A DNA stretch of 64,000 bases from Segatella hominis (lineage in GTDB: Bacteria > Bacteroidota > Bacteroidia > Bacteroidales > Bacteroidaceae): the NCBI RefSeq assembly GCF_019249725.2, contig NZ_CP137559.1, forward strand, positions 2,501,501 to 2,565,500, written 5' to 3'. Of this stretch, positions 17,139 to 25,718 are shown piece after piece. Below the pieces are notes generated by a model. It was not told where the DNA came from. It did not search any database and was given only the letters and a program-made list of their open reading frames with translations. Numbering within the stretch: the first letter of the stretch is position 1; each line of letters starts with the position of its first letter. Both the position numbers and the translations under genes were made by a program.

Positions 17139-17204
17139 CAAATGTAGAAAGTTTCCTTCTAAAAAGGAAAGAAAACGGCAATTATTTCCTTTTAAAAAGG
17201 AAAG
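17139..17204 (-). repeat. Second copy of the AAA ATPase promoter (orphan -7 box plus palindromic 33-bp-spaced pair)
   Basis: A minus-strand -7-like box (TACATTTG, 17139-17146) is followed 6 bp upstream by two near-palindromes at 17152-17171 and 17185-17204, spaced 33 bp. The same parts with the same spacings, and an identical GGAAAGAAAACGGCAATTA stretch, occur at 12772-12837. Downstream of this box on the minus strand there is only the antisense of the FecR gene, so the promoter has no gene of its own. The two copies are direct repeats flanking the receptor/sigma/FecR operon. Confidence 0.75.
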
Positions 17205-17238
17205 TTATCTGTTTTTTATTTAAAATCTCTTTAAAGCT

Positions 17239-18522
17239 CTAGTTGTTGTCTTGCAGTAGCCATTTCCAGATAGGTACTACCTCTATCGTATAGCCATCTG
17301 CCATTATTTGGGTCTGGTAATCACGGGTGATGATGTAGCCGTGATAGCCTGGAAAGGCTTTCAGAAATTTAATCAGTCCTCCTACTTCTCGCTCGTAGGT
17401 TGCCTCATCATTCAGATTGTAAGATACCTGGATGGCCAACTGGGCAGAAGGAACGCAGAAATCTATCTCTACGTTCTTGTTGAAATAATAGAGGAAGGTT
17501 TCTTCTGTCGTGTTTCTGAATCTTCTGTTCAGTTCTATCGCCACCATATTCTCCAACAGCTTCGTTTCTCCCTGAAACAAAAAGAGATTAAGTATTCCAT
17601 TATCGGCAACGTATCTTTTTTGAAGTGTTGCCTGTTCTGTCATAGGTGAAACCAGATTCGGTATCGGGAAGAAGAGATACGCATCTTGCATGTATTCCAG
17701 ATAATCCTTTAGGGCAGGCAAACTGATGGTGTCTCCGGTAGATTTCACCATGTGTTGCAATCTGGTCAGGGATGAAGGCTGCATCACGCTATCGGCAAGT
17801 TTTTTAGCCAGAAAGCGGAATATTCTTGAATTGCGAATGCTGTTTTTCTCCACGATGTCTCCAATCAGAATTTTCTGATACAGGGCATTGAGATATTCCC
17901 GCTTGTCGGGCTGCTCAAACGATTCTGCTATTCCCCCTTCGTAAAAGTAGGAATCAAAATAGTTGGATATTATTGATTTTATCTGCTGGTTGTATTCCCA
18001 GTTTTCACCTGGTTCCACTTGATGATAGGTTAGGTATTCTGCAAAGGAAAAAGGAAAGATTTCCTTCGGAATATATCTTCCTTCAAGTGTAGAAAACATT
18101 TCCTTGCCCAGCATCTTGGCGTTGCTGCCTGTAATCATCACGCGATATTGGGAGTCAGCCAGGCGGCGGGCAAATTTCTCCCAACCTTCTATATTCTGAA
18201 TCTCATCAAGATAGACGAAGGGCTGTTTGCCTGGATATAGTTCCATGTAGGAATCCAGGATAGTGCCCAGTTCTTCAGCCTTGAGGGATGACAAGCGCTC
18301 ATCCTCAAAGTTGATGTAGAGAATATCTTGGGCCGACTGTTCTCCTCTGTTGAGTCTGGTCTGAATATCCTGATACAGTAAGTAGGATTTTCCTGCTCGT
18401 CTGATACCTACGAGAATATAATTCGACTTGTCGCCGAAAAGGAAATCTCGGTGAACCAGTTTGTAGTTCGGGATGGCTATTTGCTTCTCGATGATGATAC
18501 TTTTGATAATTTGCTTGTCCAT
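17239..18522 (-). CDS. AAA ATPase with DUF4143 domain (second copy), nuclease-like motif changed
   Basis: The 427-residue protein has Walker A VGIRRAGKSYLL (about residues 39-50), Walker B FVYLDEIQNIEGWEKFARRL and sensor MITGSNAKML, followed by the helical middle part and DUF4143. Near the C-terminus the first acidic motif is kept (NVEIDFCVPSAQ). The usual E-V-K of the PD-(D/E)xK-like core reads IQVSYN instead, so any nuclease-type activity is probably lost. It lies convergent to the FecR gene, with its own promoter (TATTTTTG on the minus strand, about 18551-18558) set between two related repeats. The AAA_14/DUF4143 family has no settled function. Confidence 0.9.
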   Translation of the reverse strand: MDKQIIKSIIIEKQIAIPNYKLVHRDFLFGDKSNYILVGIRRAGKSYLLYQDIQTRLNRGEQSAQDILYINFEDERLSSLKAEELGTILDSYMELYPGKQPFVYLDEIQNIEGWEKFARRLADSQYRVMITGSNAKMLGKEMFSTLEGRYIPKEIFPFSFAEYLTYHQVEPGENWEYNQQIKSIISNYFDSYFYEGGIAESFEQPDKREYLNALYQKILIGDIVEKNSIRNSRIFRFLAKKLADSVMQPSSLTRLQHMVKSTGDTISLPALKDYLEYMQDAYLFFPIPNLVSPMTEQATLQKRYVADNGILNLFLFQGETKLLENMVAIELNRRFRNTTEETFLYYFNKNVEIDFCVPSAQLAIQVSYNLNDEATYEREVGGLIKFLKAFPGYHGYIITRDYQTQIMADGYTIEVVPIWKWLLQDNN

Positions 18523-18525
18523 ACA

Positions 18526-18590
18526 GAAATATTTTAAAGTGTACTTTGCAAAAATACGAAAATATTTCTAACTATACTTTGAAATAATCC
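18526..18590 (-). repeat. Two degenerate repeats about 33-35 bp apart flanking the promoter of the second AAA ATPase
   Basis: On the gene strand, two copies of CAAAGTAnAnTTnnAAATATTT can be seen. One is near 18528-18550 and the other near 18562-18583; their TACTTTG cores on the plus strand are exactly 33 bp apart. Between them lies a TATTTTTGC -7 box (plus-strand positions about 18550-18558). The unit sequence differs from those at the other two AAA promoters, but the spacing is the same. Confidence 0.65.
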
Positions 18591-18734
18591 TAGAAAACGG
18601 CTTGCTTAAGGAAAATTAATGTTTTTCCTATGATTTTCTGTTCCTAAGGTGAAAAGCAAATGGATTGGGCTTGCCTTCTAGAGAAGAGGGGATTTCCCTG
18701 GGGCTGCGTTCCAATTAGCTTGCTCCAGTTGGCT

Positions 18735-18951
18735 GCGTTCCGGTTGTTCCAATTGTTCCAGTTGTTCCAGTTGTTCCAATTAATTTTGAGTGGGTTTGAA
18801 TCTTTCACTTGTCCTTCTTCTTTACTCCTTTATATTATATAACTTATTGATTATTAATTAATTATATATATAATATATATAAATATATATAAAAAATGGG
18901 GGTATGAGAGATATGCTGAAAAATTAATTGGAACAACTGGAACTGGAACGC
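18735..18951. repeat. Inverted-repeat module 1: GTTCCA-repeat arms around an AT-rich core
   Basis: The left arm has tandem 9-base copies of GTTCCAGTT/GTTCCAATT starting at GCGTTCC (18735). The right arm is the inverse, ending GGAACGC (18951). A perfect 24-base inverted repeat pairs 18764-18787 with 18920-18943. The 132 bp between hold a very AT-rich core with TAACTTATTGATTATTAAT (18840 on) and runs of TATATA. Extra single copies of GCGTTCCAATT stand outside at 18706 and about 19001. No reading frame of note is present. Confidence 0.8.
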
Positions 18952-19017
18952 TTTCTCTTCTTCTAGAAGGCTTATTATCAGATAGTTAATGCAAAAAATA
19001 GCGTTCCAATTGATTTG

Positions 19018-19214
19018 AAAAATCTCAGTCTCAGTCTCTCAGTTAAAAAATAAGGGGGTATCATTTTCCCATTTTTCTCTTTCTTTCCTTTTTGCTGTTT
19101 TTGTAACTTATTGATTATTAATTAATTATATATAAATATATATAATATATATAAGAATAAAAGAAAAAGAGGAGGTACTTGAAAAACAACTGAGACACTG
19201 AGACTGAGATTTTT
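19018..19214. repeat. Inverted-repeat module 2: CTCAGT-repeat arms around a near-identical AT-rich core
   Basis: The arms at 19018-19044 and 19188-19214 are inverse copies with 26 of 27 matches and are made of short CTCAGT-type repeats. The 143 bp between contain a 29-base stretch (19104-19132) identical to the one in module 1 (18840-18868), followed by TATATAAATATATA. So two modules with different arms share one core. The rest of the gap between the AAA gene start (18522) and the TPR gene (19440) shows no gene. Confidence 0.8.
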
Positions 19215-19371
19215 GATGCCTTTAGCTGAAATCAAAAACAATCCTAACTCCCTATCAAGCAGATGTTTATGTGGATGGTATTCGTGCGTCTAAGTTTGTC
19301 ACCATCTTCTCGTAATCAGAAAAATGAAAATATTTCTTCCAAAAAAGGGGCGTTTTTCGGGATTTTATTCG

Positions 19372-19379
19372 TATTTTTG
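19372..19379 (+). promoter_or_regulatory. -7 box (TATTTTTG) of the TPR protein gene
   Basis: TATTTTTGC matches the Bacteroidetes TAnnTTTG box and lies 61 bp before the start codon of the TPR gene. An A/T-rich leader follows. Confidence 0.55.
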
Positions 19380-19439
19380 CCCTGTCGTTTGATACGATTT
19401 CAACAAAAACAATTCAAAACCTAAAAAAATAGTTGGATT

Positions 19440-20312
19440 ATGAACATATTTAAAAAGCTATTTGGTGGCCAAAAGACTACTGAGGAAGTGAAACAGGAGA
19501 AGGAAAAATACTTCGACATGGTGAAATATGATGGTGTTCGTGCTCTCCGCATGCATCAATTTGACCTTGCAGCCAAGTCTTTGGAACACGCTCTGCAGTT
19601 GAATGCCGAAGATTTGGAATGCCGCGACTATCTCTCGCAGGCTTACATCTCTATGGGTGATCTGCAGAAAGCCTATGAGCAGTTGCAGATTCTCTCGGAA
19701 GCCCAGACCGACAACGTGGCGGTGTGGCTGCGTATGGCGGATGTGGCGTATATGATGGAGAACTATACTGCCATGTCGGAGGTATGCGATAAGGCTCTTC
19801 ACCTGGACACATCGAATCTGCAAACCTATCTCTATTATGCCAAGGCTTGCCGGGGATTGGGCGAACCCATCCGTGCCGTGTCGATGCTGACTGAGGCGAT
19901 AGGCAAGCGTGAGGATTTCTATGCCGCCCGATTGCTTCGTGGCAGCATCCTGTTGGATCAGGCTCAGCTTTCCGAGGCAGAACTCGATGCAACTTTCCTC
20001 TATGAGCATATTCCGGGCAACGAGGATGTGCTGTTGCTGAAGGCTCGTGTAGAGAAGGCGCAGGGAAAGATGGAGGAGGCTGAACAGACCTACGGTAAGG
20101 TGATGGAGGTAAATCCTTTCTCTATTGATGCGTATCGCGAGCGCAGCGAGGTTCGCAGAAGTCTGGGTGATAGTGCCGGTGCTGCCGAGGATGAGGCTGC
20201 TGCCAAGGAAATGGGTGCCGAAATTCCGGAATCATCAGAGGGAATAGAGCAGAAAATAAAGGAAAAAATGCAGCAGATGGACCCCTATAAGGTTTTCCAT
20301 AACGAATACTGA
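19440..20312 (+). CDS. Cytoplasmic tetratricopeptide-repeat protein
   Basis: The 290 residues form about six TPR helical pairs between residues 30 and 250. Examples are LAAKSLEHALQLNAEDLE, KAYEQLQILSEAQTDNVA, YTAMSEVCDKALHLDTSN, and AEQTYGKVMEVNPFSIDA. There is no signal peptide or membrane helix; the N-terminus is a short amphipathic basic stretch (MNIFKKLFGG). TPR solenoids bind partner proteins; the partner is unknown. The gene has its own promoter and ends at a strong terminator shared with the convergent receptor gene, so it appears monocistronic. Confidence 0.88.
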   Translation: MNIFKKLFGGQKTTEEVKQEKEKYFDMVKYDGVRALRMHQFDLAAKSLEHALQLNAEDLECRDYLSQAYISMGDLQKAYEQLQILSEAQTDNVAVWLRMADVAYMMENYTAMSEVCDKALHLDTSNLQTYLYYAKACRGLGEPIRAVSMLTEAIGKREDFYAARLLRGSILLDQAQLSEAELDATFLYEHIPGNEDVLLLKARVEKAQGKMEEAEQTYGKVMEVNPFSIDAYRERSEVRRSLGDSAGAAEDEAAAKEMGAEIPESSEGIEQKIKEKMQQMDPYKVFHNEY

Positions 20313-20326
20313 ATAATAGAATTTCA

Positions 20327-20366
20327 TCTTTCTAACTGGAAAAAAATATTTTCCCAGTTAGAAAGA
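20327..20366. terminator. Bidirectional hairpin terminator between convergent genes
   Basis: A perfect 13-base stem pairs 20327-20339 (TCTTTCTAACTGG) with 20354-20366 (CCAGTTAGAAAGA). A/T-rich loop and flanks give T-runs on both strands. It lies between the TPR gene (plus) and the receptor gene (minus). Confidence 0.85.
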
Positions 20367-20394
20367 TTATTTTTTATAACTACAAGTCGTCGTT

Positions 20395-22965
20395 CTATCT
20401 GATACCATTATCTCTATCGCTATTGTTCAGCTTACGGCTGCCTGTATGGTATCTGCGGCCATGGCTGAAGTTGAAGCTGGCAGTAAAGACAAGCATGTTG
20501 CCCTGGTCAGCAAGGCGTACCTTGTTCTTCTGCTGCACATACTTGTTGAAAAGTTCATCCTTATACACGCAGCCATGAGGATAGAATACGAATAATCCGA
20601 GAACGCCAAACTGCCAGTTCTTATAACTGTAGGTTACGGCAAGATTGGAGGTTGGCTCTCCGCCATTTGTCTTTTCTCCCCAAAAACTCTTTTCCACCTT
20701 ATAGGCACCATAGCCAATGTTCCAATTGCCCGTCATGTACCGTATTTCTGCTCCATAACTGAAGTAATTGAACTCGTGGGAATAATCCAAACCCTTTGTC
20801 TTGACATTCTGATACTCGCACATAAGGTTCAAATCCAGATGATCCTTGATGAGGTGAACTTCAGGAGTCAACAGCAGGTGCTTGTAATTATGACTCTTCT
20901 GATTCTTAGGTTTGCTCACAAAGAGATAAGAGCCATCCTCCCGCTTTTCGGGCAAGATAGAAGTAGCTATAGGCTTGTCGTAATACGTCCAGTTTCCCTC
21001 CAGGTACACAGACATCAGCGGAATGTTCCAGGAAGCCGACAAGGTATTGTTGTAGCCGGTAAATGGCTTCAGACCGCTATTGCCGTCACGCGCCTCAAAG
21101 CTGTTGGAATATTGGCGCAACTCGCTCAAGTCGGAAAGGCTTGGGATGTCTGACGTGATTTTGCTGCTCCATTTAAAACTCAGACGGTCGCTAGCCTTTG
21201 CCTGTAAAGTTACCTGTGGTCGAAACAGCCATTTGCTGTATCCGTTCTCCCCCTGATGGATGGAAGACCTGGTTGCACCAACTCCCACCTGATAACTGAA
21301 CCACTTCTGCTGTCCCTGTAGCTGGGTGAAAAGATAGAGATTGCTGTACTTCAATTCCGTATCAGCATTACTGCTTCCCACATAGATGTTATCTGTGTGG
21401 CTGATATTATATTGTCCACCTACCGATAATGCCATCTGTTTCCAGTTCTTGCTGTATGTTCCTTCACCAATAAGAGAGCGCTTTCTACCAGTTGCATCAT
21501 AACTGTAATCGGTCAGCGGAGCGTTCTTTACAGATTCATCCGGTGATTTGTTGAACGTATATTCCCTCATACGATACTGGTAATCTGTGCCGATGTAAGT
21601 ACCCACCAGGTTCAGAGCCAGGTTCTGGTCATGGGGCATGTTGAGCGAATAATAAATATCCAGGGATGGAATCTGCTCCAGCATTTTTCTGTTGTTCAGC
21701 AGATACTGGTCCGCCTTGCCGCTTTCCTGATAAAGCTGGTTCATGCCTCTCACAGGACTGTTATAATTGTAGAAATTCAACCGTACATTCAATGTATATT
21801 TGTCTGGCTCACTAAGATTATAACCCAACTGTACATTATTGGTGGTGTATAGGAACGGAGAATCATAACCTAAATAATTGCGATGTAGAGTTTCTCCTGT
21901 GGGCAGATGATAAGTACCGAGACTCTCATAGCTTCGTTCCTCTACCGAGCGATAGGAGAAACTGTAGTTGATGCTGAATTCCGATTTCTTCACATTGTAT
22001 TTGAAATAACCGTCGCTATTATTGAAACCTGCCTTGGTGCCTTGCATCGTAGAAACTCCACCCACATAACCGGCATAACGTCGGCGGACCTGGTAGTTGA
22101 TGACTGCATCCAGATTGCTGTCTCCATATTTGAGTCCTGGAACATTGATGAATTCCACCTTTGTAACTTCATCCGGCTGCAAAGCCAATACATCCTGCAT
22201 GCTCGCCTTGACATCGTTGATGCGCATTTGCACCTCTCCGCCCTTTAATGACAGTACTTTGCGTTCTGCTCGATTAACGACAATGGTAGGCAAAGACAAG
22301 TTGTCCAACAGATCATAACCATTGGAAGCCGTTTTCACCTGCTCTTTTGTAGGGAAGATGATTTGTCTATCTACTTTTTCCACAACCCTTGCGGCTTCTA
22401 CGGTCACACCTTTCAACAGGAATGATTTCGCCTGCATCTTCACATTTCCGATACGGACAATAGGTACCAGCTTGCAAATGGTCTTATAGCCCACGAAGGA
22501 AACCTTCATGAGAGCCTGCTCCTGCTGGCAGGGGATGACGAAATCGCCATTGGCGTTGCTCACGCCTCCACAGAGAAAGGAGGAATCCTTCGGGTTGAGC
22601 AGCTGGATGTTGGCGAATTCTACAGGAAGATTGTGATTGTCTATCAGTCTGCCTATCAGCTTGCGCTCGCTCTTGCGTATGCATTCTACCGTGATGAGGC
22701 TGTCGCCCACGGTCATCTGCATCGGATAGAAACCGATTACCTTGCGGATGGCATCGGGAATATTGGTAGTCTTCACGTTCTGGGTAACTGTGAAATCCTC
22801 CAGTTCGTTGTAGATGAAGCTGATTTTGTAGCGCTTGGAAGCCTTGTCGAGGTCGATGAGGACGTCCGACATGCTGCGGTCGTGATAGTTGCGCTGGATG
22901 TGCTGTGCGCTCATCGCCAGGGAGAACGTGCACAGCAGGAATATGATGGCTGAAAATCTTCTCAT
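20395..22965 (-). CDS. TonB-dependent receptor-like outer-membrane protein (second cassette) with STN and regulatory-like domains
   Basis: A signal peptide (MRRFSAIIFLLCTFSLAMSAQ) is followed by an STN-like domain (SDVLIDLDKASKRYKISFIY, about residues 30-95). A CarboxypepD_reg-like domain (GRLIDNHNLPVEFANIQLLN to VSFVGYKT) and a plug (YDLLDNLSLPTIVVNRAERK, QDVLALQPDEVTKVEFINVP) come next, then a large barrel. The domain order matches the receptor at 12955-15510, but the sequences are well diverged. The cassette order here is the usual one for Bacteroidetes: sigma, anti-sigma, receptor, all on the minus strand with gaps of 10 and 21 bp. The ligand is unknown. Confidence 0.9.
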   Translation of the reverse strand: MRRFSAIIFLLCTFSLAMSAQHIQRNYHDRSMSDVLIDLDKASKRYKISFIYNELEDFTVTQNVKTTNIPDAIRKVIGFYPMQMTVGDSLITVECIRKSERKLIGRLIDNHNLPVEFANIQLLNPKDSSFLCGGVSNANGDFVIPCQQEQALMKVSFVGYKTICKLVPIVRIGNVKMQAKSFLLKGVTVEAARVVEKVDRQIIFPTKEQVKTASNGYDLLDNLSLPTIVVNRAERKVLSLKGGEVQMRINDVKASMQDVLALQPDEVTKVEFINVPGLKYGDSNLDAVINYQVRRRYAGYVGGVSTMQGTKAGFNNSDGYFKYNVKKSEFSINYSFSYRSVEERSYESLGTYHLPTGETLHRNYLGYDSPFLYTTNNVQLGYNLSEPDKYTLNVRLNFYNYNSPVRGMNQLYQESGKADQYLLNNRKMLEQIPSLDIYYSLNMPHDQNLALNLVGTYIGTDYQYRMREYTFNKSPDESVKNAPLTDYSYDATGRKRSLIGEGTYSKNWKQMALSVGGQYNISHTDNIYVGSSNADTELKYSNLYLFTQLQGQQKWFSYQVGVGATRSSIHQGENGYSKWLFRPQVTLQAKASDRLSFKWSSKITSDIPSLSDLSELRQYSNSFEARDGNSGLKPFTGYNNTLSASWNIPLMSVYLEGNWTYYDKPIATSILPEKREDGSYLFVSKPKNQKSHNYKHLLLTPEVHLIKDHLDLNLMCEYQNVKTKGLDYSHEFNYFSYGAEIRYMTGNWNIGYGAYKVEKSFWGEKTNGGEPTSNLAVTYSYKNWQFGVLGLFVFYPHGCVYKDELFNKYVQQKNKVRLADQGNMLVFTASFNFSHGRRYHTGSRKLNNSDRDNGIR

Positions 22966-22986
22966 AATGATGTTGCTTTTTATTTG

Positions 22987-23706
22987 TTATTTTACAATCA
23001 GCTCGTTTTGTTGCAATTCGATGTTTACATTCTCGAATTGGTTCAGTTCTTTTACGATGTTCTCGATGCTCGAATGACTGTTCCATTCGTAATAGAGGCG
23101 GAGGGTCTTGTCCTCGTTATTCTCAAACTTTACTTGTAAATCATAATAAGAAGCAATTTCAGAAAGCATCTGCTCGAAAGCCACATTCTCGAAAGTCTTG
23201 TGAATGGCTGGCTTTTCTGGTTTCGGATGAGTCAGGGAATCCTTTGCTGCTACCTGCTTTGCGGAATCTGATTTTATGACTTCCGGATGAGTATCTGCGA
23301 TTACCTGGGTTGGTTCCTGGCTGCGCTTGATGTAAGTATGGATTGCGGCAAAGGCAATACCCGAAATTAAGACAAAGCCGACGATGGATGCTGCCAGTTT
23401 ACGCCAGGAAGTTATAGGATGGGATGCCTCTTCTTGAAGTTGATGCTCCTGGCTGAATTTCTCCCATTCCTCATCTATATTAGGAGAAGAGTTACCCAGA
23501 GAAGAGTTAGAAGAAAGAGCATCATCAGGCGAATGAGAAATAGAAGCCTGAGTGTTTAAATTCTGCTGAAGGAGGGTAGAATCCACTTCCATCATCGTCT
23601 GATAGAGTTTTCGGCATTCCTCATCCTGCAATATTTCACGAATCTCCTCATCAGAATACTTCTCCTGATGGTCGATGATATCCAGTATTTTTTCAAACTT
23701 GTCCAT
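22987..23706 (-). CDS. Short anti-sigma factor: FecR-like architecture without the FecR beta-domain
   Basis: The cytoplasmic N-terminus (about residues 1-110) starts with a helical segment (MDKFEKILDIIDHQEKYSDE) and contains a Ser-rich linker. One membrane helix lies near residues 113-133 (LAASIVGFVLISGIAFAAIH). The periplasmic part goes directly from a charged linker to a DUF4974/STN-like domain (FEQMLSEIASYYDLQVKFEN to IELQQNELIVK). The central FecR motifs seen in the paralogue at 16003-17085 (LSDGTKV, GEAHFEV, GTIFDV) are absent, so at 239 residues it is about 120 shorter. It sits between its sigma and receptor genes, which supports an anti-sigma role. Confidence 0.8.
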   Translation of the reverse strand: MDKFEKILDIIDHQEKYSDEEIREILQDEECRKLYQTMMEVDSTLLQQNLNTQASISHSPDDALSSNSSLGNSSPNIDEEWEKFSQEHQLQEEASHPITSWRKLAASIVGFVLISGIAFAAIHTYIKRSQEPTQVIADTHPEVIKSDSAKQVAAKDSLTHPKPEKPAIHKTFENVAFEQMLSEIASYYDLQVKFENNEDKTLRLYYEWNSHSSIENIVKELNQFENVNIELQQNELIVK

Positions 23707-23716
23707 AATAAATCTG

Positions 23717-24268
23717 CTAAGGGTTAAACTTTTGCTTTAATTTTCTGATGCCTTGCGCCAGATGCTTATAAACTGCCACTTCGCTGATGCCCAATTCCGT
23801 AGCAATCTCCCGATATTTCAGTTTCTGCCGAAAGCGGAGATCGAGTACTTTGCGGGTTTGTGGCGTGAGCTCAGCATTCATATAAGCCAGAATTGCTTCG
23901 TACTTTCCGGTCTCCCTGTCTATTTCGGCAATCGTCGCTTCCAGGGGAGCAATCGAAGGCGAAGTATCGGCTTTCAGAAGATGATGAACCCGGTCTTTCA
24001 TCTTCTGTCGGCTCAACAGGTTGAGGCATTTATGGCGCACACACACCAGAAGATAGCTCCCGGCGTTAGTGGAAGGCAGGGGCGGTTCGCTGGCTATTGT
24101 CTCGTTATCAAGACCCAGTTGAGTCTTTCCGTCGAGCACATCGGCAAAGACTTCGCTTACCACATCCTTGCTGGCTGCATCATCCTTCAGAAGTACCCTG
24201 GCCAATTGGTACATCCTCAGATAATGCTGCCGGAAGAGCTGTTCTATCGTTTCTTTGTTTATTTGCAT
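23717..24268 (-). CDS. ECF-type RNA polymerase sigma-70 factor (second cassette)
   Basis: Region 2 is seen in LFRQHYLRMYQLARVLLKDD and ASKDVVSEVFADVLDGKTQL. Region 4 is ILDLRF-like (TRKVLDLRFRQKLKYREIAT) with helix-turn-helix ELGISEVAVYKHLAQGIRKL. The 183-residue length is normal for the family. It is the first gene of a three-gene unit with the short anti-sigma gene 10 bp downstream. The factor would direct transcription of the receptor operon and perhaps others. Confidence 0.92.
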   Translation of the reverse strand: MQINKETIEQLFRQHYLRMYQLARVLLKDDAASKDVVSEVFADVLDGKTQLGLDNETIASEPPLPSTNAGSYLLVCVRHKCLNLLSRQKMKDRVHHLLKADTSPSIAPLEATIAEIDRETGKYEAILAYMNAELTPQTRKVLDLRFRQKLKYREIATELGISEVAVYKHLAQGIRKLKQKFNP

Positions 24269-24371
24269 TACTTTATTTCTTTTCTTTTGCCTATATTACA
24301 ATCGAATTTTCATTTTCCTAACCCTTAGCAGAATATTTTTTAATGCAAATTTTTAAAACGTCAAAATTACC

Positions 24372-25718
24372 CTATCGGACTTGCTCCTTCTTCAGATGCT
24401 TGTAAAGCCACAGGAAGGCGGGAATGAGGAAGAGATCTGCCATAACCCATGCCACTGGGTCGCCGAAGCAGACACCCGTCCACGCCAGGGCAGGCACCAG
24501 CCAGAGACTCACACCGCATCTCGCTATCATTTCCATTACGCCACTCAGCATCGAGAGATTGCTGTAACCCAAGCCCTGGATGCTGTAGCGCAGGATGGTG
24601 AGCAAGCCCAGACAAGGATAGAAATAGTTGGCTATGCGCATAAACTGGGCAGCATAAGTCACCACCTCCGCCTCGCCCTTATCCACGAAGAGCATCATCA
24701 TCTCGTCGGCAAACGGATAGATGAGCAGGAAGGTGAAGACGAAATAAACCAGCATCATCCTGATGGAAGCCCTTACACCCTGACCGATTCTATCCAGCTT
24801 CCGGGCTCCCAGGTTCTGACCGCAATAGGTAGCCATCGCCACTCCGATGTTCTCGAAAACGCAGGTAAAGAGATATTTGATGCGCATAGAGGCAGTAAAT
24901 GCAGCCACATAAACCGTTCCCAGGGCGTTGTTGGCACTCTGCAGCATGATGAGACCAATGGCGGTAATCGAGAACTGCAGCCCCATCGGAACGCCGTTGT
25001 TCAGCAGAATGCTTACCTTCTTGTTGTCGAATTTCCTTTCCTCACCCTTCGGAATCAGAATCTGCATCTTCTTTTTGATAAACCAGATACAGAGCAGCAC
25101 GGAAATTCCCTGCGAGAGCCAGGTAGCGATGCCTGCACCCTCTACGCCCAGTCCCATGCCGAGAATCAGAATGCCATCGAGAATGATGTTGATGACCGAG
25201 GCTGTGATGAGGAAATAGAAAGGCTGCTTCGAGTTGCCCAGGGCACGGATCTGACCTGAGAGCAAATTGTAGCCTATGGTGAAAGGAATCGCCGCAAACT
25301 GCAGCATCAGGAAGATGTAGGCATCATCGAACACCTCCTTCGGCGTATTCACCAGGTGCAGAATCTTTCCGCAGAAGATGCAGGAAAGAAAGGTGATGAC
25401 CACGGCAAACACCACGGCGATGCGGATGCTGTTACTTACGTAAGCCCGCATCTTGGCGTAATCCCTGGCGCCGAAAGCCTGGGCGATAGGGATGGCGAAA
25501 CCGGCACAGGAGCCGTTGCAGAAGCCCATGATGAGGAACATGATGGAGCTGGATGCGCCTACTGCCGCAAGAGCTCCCACGCCAATCCATCTTCCCACGA
25601 TGGCGGCATCGATGATGAGATACATCTGCTGAAGGATGTAGCCTAGAATCAGCGGAATAGCAAATTTGATGATGGCTCGCAAAGGCGAGCCTACAGTCAT
25701 GTCATTAGTAGAGTTCAT
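24372..25718 (-). CDS. MATE family multidrug/cation efflux transporter
   Basis: The 448-residue protein has twelve hydrophobic segments in two MatE halves. Typical features are the N-terminal PLRAIIKFAIPLILGYILQQ and AAIVGRWIGVGALAAVGASS, and the middle NVLSGQIRALGNSKQPFYF-type loop (here NLLSGQIRALGNSKQPFYFL). Such proteins exchange Na+ or H+ for organic cations or other small molecules across the inner membrane. Its 5' end overlaps the stop of the upstream small gene by 14 bp, so the two are probably translated together. The substrate is unknown. Confidence 0.93.
   Translation of the reverse strand: MNSTNDMTVGSPLRAIIKFAIPLILGYILQQMYLIIDAAIVGRWIGVGALAAVGASSSIMFLIMGFCNGSCAGFAIPIAQAFGARDYAKMRAYVSNSIRIAVVFAVVITFLSCIFCGKILHLVNTPKEVFDDAYIFLMLQFAAIPFTIGYNLLSGQIRALGNSKQPFYFLITASVINIILDGILILGMGLGVEGAGIATWLSQGISVLLCIWFIKKKMQILIPKGEERKFDNKKVSILLNNGVPMGLQFSITAIGLIMLQSANNALGTVYVAAFTASMRIKYLFTCVFENIGVAMATYCGQNLGARKLDRIGQGVRASIRMMLVYFVFTFLLIYPFADEMMMLFVDKGEAEVVTYAAQFMRIANYFYPCLGLLTILRYSIQGLGYSNLSMLSGVMEMIARCGVSLWLVPALAWTGVCFGDPVAWVMADLFLIPAFLWLYKHLKKEQVR

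Noticed and set aside
18660..18842. Small gene encoding LFQLFQLFQ repeats
   Set aside because: The frame simply translates the GTTCCA tandem repeats of inverted-repeat module 1.
24381..25259. Plus-strand frame of 292 codons opposite the MATE gene
   Set aside because: Antisense to a clear MATE transporter, with biased His/Arg-rich composition typical of shadow frames.
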